In this document: positions 6,141 through 13,009 of the stretch, piece after piece
Numbering within the stretch: the stretch's first letter is position 1
Layout of the letters: every line of letters starts with the position of its first letter
Assembly: GCA_022616235.1 (NCBI GenBank)
Contig: JAKEFC010000095.1
Location: 1 to 37,920 of the forward strand
Direction: 5' to 3'
DNA: 37,920 bases
DNA from: Planctomycetota bacterium
GTDB taxonomy: Bacteria > Planctomycetota > UBA8108 > UBA1146 > JAKEFC01
Position numbers and translations under genes: made by a program
Notes under the pieces: generated by a model
Told to the model about the DNA's origin: nothing
Seen by the model: only the letters and a program-made list of their open reading frames with translations
Databases searched by the model: none

Positions 6141-7549
6141 TGCGCGAGGCTGAAGCGACCGAGCATTGGACCGACGTGGAGCTGGCGCCGCCGAACGGCA
6201 GCCGCAAGCTCTTGCGTCTGTTGGGTGTCGGAGCGGATTCGAGGATGCTCCGCGACTTGGCCCGCGTCGCCGAGCCGCACGCGGCGGCGCTGGAGAGCGT
6301 CGCGCAAGGCGACGCCGCGCACGAAGCGCTCGCGAACCGAGAGTGGGACGCCGTCGTCGTCGTACTGGACACGGAGTCACAGGAGGAAGTGGCGACTTGG
6401 CACCACAAGATCGCCGAGCTTGCCACGCGCCCGCGCCTCGTCGTCATGGTTCCCGCTCCCACGATCGCGTTCACGCTTCGCGCCACGCAGCTCGGCGGCA
6501 TAGACGTCGTGCCGCTCCCATTGTGGCAGGACCACTTCAGCGAAGCGCTCCGCCGTTTGTGCGCGACATTCGATGAAACCGCCCTCCCGCTCCCGGAGGT
6601 CGTACCGATCGCCGTAGGCCCCTACCAACTCGTCTCCGGCAGTCCCGCGATGTTGAACGTGTACCGCACGATCGCGCAGATCGCGCCCGGCACCGCGACC
6701 GTGCTCATCGTCGGGGAGTCCGGGACCGGCAAGGAGCTGGTCGCGCGCGCGATCCATCAGCACGGCAATCGCGCCGCCTCCCCGTTCGTCGCGGTGAATT
6801 GCGCCGCCATTCCCGAGAACCTCCTCGAGAGCGAGCTGTTCGGCCACGAAAAGGGAGCGTTTACCGGCGCAGTGGCCCGCAAGATCGGCCGCATGGAACG
6901 CGCGAGCGGCGGCACGCTGCTCCTCGACGAGATCGCCGACATGAGCCTCGTCTTGCAGAGCAAGATCTTGCGCGCGATTCAAGAGCGCGAGATCGAGCGC
7001 GTGGGCGGAAACGACCCAATCCCAGTCGATGTGCGGTTGATGGCCGCGACGAATCGCGACTTGCCCGCGCTGATCGCCCAGGGCCGCTTCCGCGAGGATC
7101 TCTACTATCGCCTCGCGGTGGTGACGGTCCGTGTGCCGAGGCTGATCGAGCGCGGCGACGATGTCTTGCTCCTTACCTCGCACTACCTTCGCGAGTTCGG
7201 CCGCCAATATGGCAAGCGGTTTTCGGCGATCTCGGATCGCGCGCTAGAATTGATGCGCTCGCAGCGATGGGTCGGAAACGTGCGGGAGCTGCGCAACGTG
7301 ATCGAGCGAGCCGTGGCGGTCGCGGAAGGCGGCACCTTGCGCGCCGAGCACCTGCCCGAAGAGTGGCGGGGCGACGCGAATGCGGTGCCGGCACCCAGGA
7401 CGCCGCCGCTACTTTCGCTGCAAGACGTCGAGGCGCGTCATATCGCGGAAACCTTGGCCAGGACCAAGGGTCATATCGGAGAGGCCGCGCGCATTCTCGG
7501 CGTGCACCGTAACACCCTCGCCCGAAAGATGAAGGAGCATCGCTTGTGA
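6137..7549 (+). CDS. sigma-54 enhancer-binding protein with degenerate receiver
   Basis: NtrC-class transcription activator, 470 residues. Residues 24-141 look like a receiver domain: Asp78 ends a VVVVLD strand, but the acidic pair after strand 1 and the conserved Lys after strand 5 (here VVPLPLW) are missing, so ordinary phosphorelay control is unlikely. The AAA+ domain is complete: Walker A GESGTGKE (193-200), GAFTGA loop (240-245) for sigma-54 contact, Walker B LLLDEI (261-266), arginine-finger region [10 protein letters not shown] (317-326). A Fis-type HTH closes the protein (444-466); its recognition helix [10 protein letters not shown] is close to that of NtrC. The ATG overlaps the rsbX stop (ATGA), and the stop overlaps the next gene (GTGA). 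It occupies the place where SigB regulators usually follow RsbT. Confidence 0.93.
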   Translation: MMREAEATEHWTDVELAPPNGSRKLLRLLGVGADSRMLRDLARVAEPHAAALESVAQGDAAHEALANREWDAVVVVLDTESQEEVATWHHKIAELATRPRLVVMVPAPTIAFTLRATQLGGIDVVPLPLWQDHFSEALRRLCATFDETALPLPEVVPIAVGPYQLVSGSPAMLNVYRTIAQIAPGTATVLIVGESGTGKELVARAIHQHGNRAASPFVAVNCAAIPENLLESELFGHEKGAFTGAVARKIGRMERASGGTLLLDEIADMSLVLQSKILRAIQEREIERVGGNDPIPVDVRLMAATNRDLPALIAQGRFREDLYYRLAVVTVRVPRLIERGDDVLLLTSHYLREFGRQYGKRFSAISDRALELMRSQRWVGNVRELRNVIERAVAVAEGGTLRAEHLPEEWRGDANAVPAPRTPPLLSLQDVEARHIAETLARTKGHIGEAARILGVHRNTLARKMKEHRL

Positions 7550-8847
7550 CCGAGGCCCCTCGGGGGGAACCGCTGCGGCTCGAGCACGCAATGCGGCTCC
7601 TGCCCGACATCGAGGCGCTCGCGCCGCTACGCGCATTGATCGCTTCGTCCTCCAACGCCCTGCGCTTCCGCGACGAGGCGGTGGCGGACCCGAACGGGAC
7701 GATCGCGCGCCGCTTCGTCCAGCCCCTCGACTTGCGATCTCACATTCCGGCGGCGAGCGCCCGCCTCTCCGAGCATTTCGCGAAGCTCTACGGCGCGGCC
7801 GTGGAAGTGCTCGAAGCAGAGCAGCGGGGAGACCTCACGGGGACGGTGGCGGCGCTGCTTCGCGGCGGCGAAGTCGAAGAGCACGACGTCGCACGGTCGG
7901 TGCACGCATTCCAATGGTACGCTCACGCCCTCGGCGTCGCGGAGACTCTGCGCGATCGCCGGCCGGAGATCCGCGCCTTGCATCGCATCGGGCGCCTCGA
8001 GCTAGGACGCAGCTCGGTGGATGCCGCCGCGCGCGCCTTCCAGCGGAGCCTAGCGCTCGCGGAGGCGGAGATGTGGGAGGAGGGCGCGGCCCTCGCCTGT
8101 TTGGGATTGGGGGAGTGTGCGCTCGCGCACGCCAAGTGGCAGGGCGCGGAAGCATGGCTCACGCGCGGGCTGCGTCACGCACCGCCGAACGCGGAGATCG
8201 CGGCGCGCATTACGCTCGCCCTCGGCGAAGCCGCGAGAGGGAACAACGACTTCGATGCCGCTCGGGAGCGGCTGAGCGGCGCCGCCGCGATGTTCCAGGC
8301 CCTCGGGGATCGCGATGGGGTCGTGCGCACGCTGCACGCCACCGCGCGTCTAGCGCACGCCACCGGACGAGCCGGCGATGCGATCGAGAAGCTTCGCCTC
8401 GCTCTCGCGGAGGGGCGCCGCGGCGGCATGGGGCCCGCGCTCGAGCTGATGGTACGGCTTGGGCTGGGCGAGCTTCATCTCGATGCCGGGAGGCTTCGCG
8501 AAGCGGAAGATGAGCTTCGGCTCAGCGAATCGCTTGCGATCTCGAATCATTTCACCGACGCGCTCGCACGACTCTATGTTTCCTTCGGCAAACTTCGCGC
8601 GCGACAGGGGGACGAGAACGGCTTCGTCTTCTTCGAGCAGGCGCTCGCGCTATCGCGTGCGTCCGCGCTGAATCCGCGGCTCGAGGCCGACATATGCTTG
8701 GAGTACGCGCGATTTCGCGTGGCGCTCGCGGAGCACGAAGAAGCCTCCGTATACTTCGAGCGAGCGCGCGAGTTGTTCGAGCAACTCGGCGACGACGGCA
8801 CGCTCCGGCGCATTCGGACGGAGCAATCGCAGTACCTCTCCCGGTGA
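7546..8847 (+). CDS. TPR-repeat protein coupled to the EBP
   Basis: Cytoplasmic protein of 433 residues with no signal peptide or membrane segment. From about residue 135 to the end it is built of TPR-like helix pairs with alternating Ala-rich and charged helices (for example [21 protein letters not shown] type repeats); the first 130 residues are helical but not clearly TPR. TPR proteins act as scaffolds or peptide-binding regulators. The GTG start overlaps the stop of the sigma-54 activator by four bases, so the two are likely made together. I infer a regulatory or partner role for the activator, perhaps linking it to the stressosome; there is no direct evidence. A hairpin follows ten bases after the stop. 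Confidence 0.85.
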   Translation: MTEAPRGEPLRLEHAMRLLPDIEALAPLRALIASSSNALRFRDEAVADPNGTIARRFVQPLDLRSHIPAASARLSEHFAKLYGAAVEVLEAEQRGDLTGTVAALLRGGEVEEHDVARSVHAFQWYAHALGVAETLRDRRPEIRALHRIGRLELGRSSVDAAARAFQRSLALAEAEMWEEGAALACLGLGECALAHAKWQGAEAWLTRGLRHAPPNAEIAARITLALGEAARGNNDFDAARERLSGAAAMFQALGDRDGVVRTLHATARLAHATGRAGDAIEKLRLALAEGRRGGMGPALELMVRLGLGELHLDAGRLREAEDELRLSESLAISNHFTDALARLYVSFGKLRARQGDENGFVFFEQALALSRASALNPRLEADICLEYARFRVALAEHEEASVYFERARELFEQLGDDGTLRRIRTEQSQYLSR

Positions 8848-8856
8848 CCGCGCGCT

Positions 8857-8873
8857 TGCCCCGAATCGGGGCA
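8857..8873 (+). terminator. hairpin ending the stressosome operon
   Basis: TGCCCCGAATCGGGGCA is a perfect inverted repeat (8-bp arms around one base) followed by TTTCG, ten bases after the stop of the TPR gene. It is probably the operon terminator, though the T-tract is short. Confidence 0.6.
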
Positions 8874-9072
8874 TTTCGCGCGGCGGCAATTTCGAGGCTT
8901 GCCTACATTGGGGGCGCCGGCCCCACCTTCCATCCCTGCGCAGGCGCGGCAACACCGCAATTATCAACGAGCTAGCGCATTTCCGCGATTTCGGTACGCC
9001 CTCTGCAAGAACGGAGACACGCGCCGCGAAGCACGCGGCGGTACGGGCCGTTTCGGACGGAGGGGAAACCGG

Positions 9073-10110
9073 ATGGCCGGGCAACTTACGGAAGACGATC
9101 GACGCTTGTCCACGGTGCGTGGCGGCAATTCGAATCATGACGGTACTAGGGTGCCGCGGCTCGGCGAGTCCGAGCAAGAGTCGGTTGAAGCACAGCATGG
9201 CGGCGGCGCTTCGCGGCACCCGTTTTTCTTGCCGCCGCCAAACGGCCTGCCAGCGCCGGCGTCGCGCGGAAACGACGCGGAGCGGTTGCATCTCGACGAT
9301 TCCGAGGCCGCGGACCTCTCGAGCTTTGTCGCCGGGCATCGGCGCGAATTGAAACGCTCGCTCGGCCGCGACCCCGGAGAGCAGGTCGCGTTGCTCGACT
9401 ACATCTCGAACCTGCGCACGCCAGGCGTCGAAGTCTGCCTCGTCGCAACCAAGGACCTCGAGGCGCTGCGACGCGCCGCGATCCTCGATGCGCTGACGGG
9501 GCTCCACAACCGGCACTACTTTCAGAGCGTGCTGAGCCGCAACGTCGCTTCCTGTCACCGCTACCGCGAGACGTGCTCGCTGCTCCTCCTCGATGTGGAC
9601 GATTTCAAGGCGGTCAACGATCGCAACGGACATCGGGCGGGCGATCGCGTGCTGAGAGTCATTGGGAGGCTCCTTCGGACGCACACCCGCGCCACGGACG
9701 TAGCGTGCCGCTACGGAGGCGACGAATTCGCGATTCTGCTGCCGCACACGTCGCGCAGGAAGGCGCTCAAGGTCGCCCGCCGGATCCGCGCCGGCGTCCA
9801 CCGATGGTTCGCTCGGCGCTCCTCGCGGAGCTGCTTCGAAGAGATCACGGTAAGCGTGGGCATCGCAACGCTGCCTGGCGATGGTTCGTCGCCCGAGGGT
9901 CTGCTCGTTGCCGCGGACCGGGCGCTGTACCTAGCCAAGGAAGCGAAGGCCGATCGCAACTCGAATCGCGACGACTCGTACGAGGAGCCGCCAAGAGGAG
10001 GTACCCCGGCCGACCGCCTCCAAGACGCGGGCACTGACTTCGAAGAGGAGTGGTCCGCCACCGCTCGCGACGGCGGCAGCGCGTCGTCTTCGCATCTCGA
10101 TCCATGCTGA
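9073..10110 (+). CDS. diguanylate cyclase (GGDEF)
   Basis: Makes cyclic di-GMP from two GTP. Start set at the ATG at 9073, preceded by GGAGGGG at 7 nt; the ORF is open to 8899. The 345-residue protein has a long, polar, apparently disordered N-terminus (1-80), a short helical region, and a GGDEF domain at about 137-292. The active site GGDEF (215-219) and the DVDDFKAVND metal/substrate segment (174-183) are intact. The product-inhibition site RxxD is present as RATD (206-209), five residues before GGDEF. A 50-residue polar tail follows. There is no membrane segment or known sensor domain, so the input is unknown. It is followed by a TPR membrane protein and a sugar transferase, which fits control of surface polysaccharide. 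Confidence 0.92.
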   Translation: MAGQLTEDDRRLSTVRGGNSNHDGTRVPRLGESEQESVEAQHGGGASRHPFFLPPPNGLPAPASRGNDAERLHLDDSEAADLSSFVAGHRRELKRSLGRDPGEQVALLDYISNLRTPGVEVCLVATKDLEALRRAAILDALTGLHNRHYFQSVLSRNVASCHRYRETCSLLLLDVDDFKAVNDRNGHRAGDRVLRVIGRLLRTHTRATDVACRYGGDEFAILLPHTSRRKALKVARRIRAGVHRWFARRSSRSCFEEITVSVGIATLPGDGSSPEGLLVAADRALYLAKEAKADRNSNRDDSYEEPPRGGTPADRLQDAGTDFEEEWSATARDGGSASSSHLDPC

Positions 10111-10174
10111 TGCGGCCGATCGGGCCGAGGAGATTCGACACCACGCGAATCGACCGCAAATTGAGGAGGCTCAA

Positions 10175-11542
10175 GTGAAGTGGGCTACGCCCGGAATACT
10201 AGAAATTCTGCTCATTACGATCGTGGCCGCAAACGGATCTCCGTGCGCCGCAAACGATCGACAAGACCTCGTGCGAGGCACCGTGGGCACGCTTCTCGAA
10301 GCTGGGGACCGGGAACTCGAGAGTTCGTGCGAGCACGACTGCGCCTTGGCGGGCCACGCGCGCTGCGAGCTTCGTAAGGCGCTCTCTGCCGCGGAAGCGG
10401 AGTTCAAGTCCGCGAATCGAGCAGGCGATCAGGCGGGCGCCGCGCGCGCGTTGAATCATCTCGGCGTCGCGTATCACCGTCTGGGTGACCGGCCGAAAGC
10501 GCTCGATTCCCATCTTCGCGCGCTCGGGATCTGCCGTGAGCTGAAGGACGAGCGCGGGATCGCGACATGCCTGCACAATCTGGGGGTTGCAGCGCTCAAC
10601 CGGGGCGAATTCGCCAAAGCGGTCGAGTACTTCCCCATGGCGCTGGAGGCCGCCGAGGCGAGTGGCGACCAAAAACTGGTTGCCAGCGTGCTCAGCAGCC
10701 TCGCGGACCTGCGCCAAAAGGAGCACAAGCCGGAGGAGTCGCTCGAGTTGCATCGCCGCGCGCTCGAGATCAACTCGACGCTCGGCGATAAGCAGGCGCT
10801 CGCGATTTCCTACTTGAACGTCGGGATGGCTCACTCGAAGTTGCGCGAGTACAACGAGGCGCGCAACTGCTACGACCGCGCCCTCGCGCTTTGCCAAGAG
10901 TGTGGAGATCGCGCCGGTGAAGCGAGCAGCCTGAGCGGCATCGCGCGCCTCCATTGGCTGCAGCATCAACACGCGGAAGCCCTTGGATACGAGGTGCTTG
11001 CGCTCGGGATTCGGGAAGACCTTGGCGATGCGCGCGCGGAAGGGTTGTCGCAGCTTCGCCTCGGCGACATCTACCTCGCGCTCGGCGATTACGGCCGCTC
11101 CGCGGCAGCGCTCCACGACGCAGCGACGATCTTCCGGCGGGTCGGCGCCGGCGACCTGCTGAAGCGCGCAGAAGCGCGCCTCACCGGGCTGAACGGAATC
11201 GCGCGCGGCGACGCGCCCGACCTCCTCGGGGATGGGGCGGCGTCGTTCGACGATCCGGCGGCGGAGTCCACTGCCGCTCGCGTCGTCGACCGGAACCGGG
11301 AGGCGCCGAAGCGAGCCCGTGGCATGGAAGCGATCGGCGGCGCCGGCGCCTTCGCGACGCCCGTAACCGAGGCCAAGGGGGGACTCTTCATGACGGCGTG
11401 TGTGCTGCTCGTCGTCGCGTGCCTCCTCTTGCTCTGTACCTACAAGATCAAGCCCAAGACCAGGGATGCAACTGACGCGATCTTCGGTTCTCTGCATCGT
11501 AGAACCCATTCTGACTCGTGGAATCTGACACACATGCGCTAG
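10175..11542 (+). CDS. TPR protein with signal-like N-terminus and C-terminal membrane helix
   Basis: 455 residues, unknown specific role. GTG start with a strong GAGGAGG site. The N-terminus (ILEILLITIVAANGSPCAA) looks like a signal peptide; the middle (about 75-340) is a run of six or seven TPR units of the kind NHLGVAYHRLGDRPKALD; a linker rich in A, D and R follows; then a hydrophobic helix FMTACVLLVVACLLLLC and a short basic tail. The likely topology is an extracytoplasmic TPR domain held by the C-terminal helix. Proteins of this type often organise envelope assembly complexes. It lies 64 bp after the diguanylate cyclase and before a sugar transferase, so a part in polysaccharide export or its control is plausible but unproven. 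Confidence 0.85.
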   Translation: MKWATPGILEILLITIVAANGSPCAANDRQDLVRGTVGTLLEAGDRELESSCEHDCALAGHARCELRKALSAAEAEFKSANRAGDQAGAARALNHLGVAYHRLGDRPKALDSHLRALGICRELKDERGIATCLHNLGVAALNRGEFAKAVEYFPMALEAAEASGDQKLVASVLSSLADLRQKEHKPEESLELHRRALEINSTLGDKQALAISYLNVGMAHSKLREYNEARNCYDRALALCQECGDRAGEASSLSGIARLHWLQHQHAEALGYEVLALGIREDLGDARAEGLSQLRLGDIYLALGDYGRSAAALHDAATIFRRVGAGDLLKRAEARLTGLNGIARGDAPDLLGDGAASFDDPAAESTAARVVDRNREAPKRARGMEAIGGAGAFATPVTEAKGGLFMTACVLLVVACLLLLCTYKIKPKTRDATDAIFGSLHRRTHSDSWNLTHMR

Positions 11543-11574
11543 CGCGCGACCCTAGCCCAGGCGTGCGCTAGCGC
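11536..11574. repeat. pair of GCGCTAGCGC palindromes
   Basis: Two identical 10-bp palindromes, 11536-11545 and 11565-11574, both preceded by T, lie 29 bp apart across the end of the TPR gene and the gap before the sugar transferase. They could fold into one large hairpin, each form a small one, or be a paired protein-binding site. Confidence 0.45.
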
Positions 11575-11611
11575 TATCGCGTTCGAAGCACTCGACCTCA
11601 GGAGCGGAAAG

Positions 11612-12922
11612 TTGAAGCGCAAGGTCCCGAAACAAGCGCCCTGTGCAGACACCTCGCTTGCTCGCGGTGGCGAGTCGAATCGCCCCGCAGCCGTGACGAC
11701 GCGAAGTCGTGCGTACCTCTTGCTGGCCCTGGTGTTTTCGATCCTTGGAGTCGTCTTCGTTTGCGTCGCGGGAGACCTGTTGCGGGCCGGCGCCCGCGAA
11801 AGCATGGTGGCCGCGACGTTGACTCCGCTCTTGCTGCTGGGATCGCTGCAACTCGCGCGGACGAGCCGCTCGCCGGTAGGGCGCGAGCGCGCGGCGCGCG
11901 AAGTGATCATCATCGGCAGGAACCGCCGCACGTCGCGCATCCTCGAGACCTTGGAGCGCAACCCGGATCCGGGCCTCAAGGTCGTCGGTGTCCTCGACAC
12001 CGAGCCGTGCTGTGCGAGCGTGGAGCACAAGAGCGCCTGCAACGAGTGCGACGAACTCCTCGCGCGGCGGCGGATTCCGCAACTCGGCGATCCGACGCAG
12101 CTCACGAACGTGATCGAGGCGAATCCGGTCGATGAAGTCCTCATCACGCTTCCGCTTCGGACTTTCTACGACGAGATCTCCCGCTGCCTGCGCGTCTGCA
12201 CGGAGGCGGGGGTCCCCGTGAGCTTGACCGCCGATTTCTTCGGCGTCAGCGCGGCGGAGCCGAAATTTCGGAATTGGCACGAGAACGACTATCTCTTGAA
12301 TTACGCGCGGACGCATCGCCCGCAATGGAAGGTGGCGGCGAAACGCGGCATGGATGTCGCCGGCGCCATCTGCGCCCTCGCAGTGTTCGCGCTCCCAATG
12401 CTCCTCATCGCGCTCCTGGTGAAGATCACCTCGCGTGGCCCCGTGTTCTTCCGCCAGGAGCGCGCTACTCTCAACAACAAACCGTTCCGGCTGCTCAAGT
12501 TTCGCACGATGGTGCGCGATGCGGAGCAGCGCCGCCACGAGCTGGAACACCTGAACGAGCAATCGGGGCCGGTGTTCAAGATCAATCGCGACCCCCGTAT
12601 CACGCCCCTTGGACGATTCTTGCGCAAGTACAGCCTCGACGAGCTGCCGCAGCTCTTCAACGTCTTGCGCGGCGATCTGAGCCTCGTCGGACCGCGGCCG
12701 CCCATGCCGAGCGAAGTAATCCGATACGAATGGTGGCAGAGGCGAAGATTGTCGATGCGTCCCGGACTCACTTGCCTCTGGCAGGTCTCCGGGCGCAACC
12801 GGATCGGATTCGACGAATGGATGAAGCTCGACCTCGCCTACATCGACAACTGGTCGCTGCTCTTGGACGTAAAGCTCTTGCTGAGGACCATTCCGGTCCT
12901 CCTGCGAGGCACAGGCGTATAG
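11612..12922 (+). CDS. polyprenyl-phosphate sugar-1-phosphate transferase
   Basis: Inner-membrane enzyme that starts a surface polysaccharide by moving a sugar phosphate from a nucleotide sugar to undecaprenyl phosphate (WbaP/EpsL-type family). TTG start with AGGAG at 8 nt; 436 residues. Two hydrophobic helices lie near 34-53 and 64-81, fewer than the four common in the family; a Rossmann-like CoA-binding region spans 96-215; one membrane helix follows KRGMDVAGA (244-270); the catalytic domain has GPVFFRQER, LLKFRTM, the DPRITPLGRFLRKYSLDELPQ block with Asp343-Glu344, VGPRPP and RPGLTCLWQVSGR. An unusual Cys/His cluster (Cys133, 134, 143, 146 and His139) sits in the Rossmann part. The sugar cannot be told from sequence. 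Confidence 0.93.
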   Translation: MKRKVPKQAPCADTSLARGGESNRPAAVTTRSRAYLLLALVFSILGVVFVCVAGDLLRAGARESMVAATLTPLLLLGSLQLARTSRSPVGRERAAREVIIIGRNRRTSRILETLERNPDPGLKVVGVLDTEPCCASVEHKSACNECDELLARRRIPQLGDPTQLTNVIEANPVDEVLITLPLRTFYDEISRCLRVCTEAGVPVSLTADFFGVSAAEPKFRNWHENDYLLNYARTHRPQWKVAAKRGMDVAGAICALAVFALPMLLIALLVKITSRGPVFFRQERATLNNKPFRLLKFRTMVRDAEQRRHELEHLNEQSGPVFKINRDPRITPLGRFLRKYSLDELPQLFNVLRGDLSLVGPRPPMPSEVIRYEWWQRRRLSMRPGLTCLWQVSGRNRIGFDEWMKLDLAYIDNWSLLLDVKLLLRTIPVLLRGTGV

Positions 12923-12968
12923 CGCATTGGGCGCGCGAGCCGCCCGGCTGCGCCGCGGGCGGGGGAGA

Positions 12969-13009
12969 GCGCTCGAAGGCCGCGCAGAGAAAGCGCGGGC
13001 CTTCAGCGC
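12969..13009. terminator. bidirectional hairpin between convergent genes
   Basis: The left arm reads GCGCT-C-GAAGGCC-GCGC and the right arm GCGC-GGGCCTTC-AGCGC, pairing over about 16 bases with two single-base bulges. It lies after the sugar transferase and overlaps the last codons of the minus-strand gene at 13003, so it could end both transcripts. No clear T-tract. Confidence 0.55.

Noticed and set aside
8885-8902. GG-N10-GC pair upstream of the diguanylate cyclase
   Set aside because: Spacing fits, but the -12 box is AGGC rather than TTGC; the nearby TTGC has the wrong distance.
10199-11533. 444-codon antisense ORF covering the TPR membrane protein gene
   Set aside because: Mirror frame of a GC-rich gene; the plus strand has the ribosome binding site, signal-like start, TPR pattern and membrane helix.
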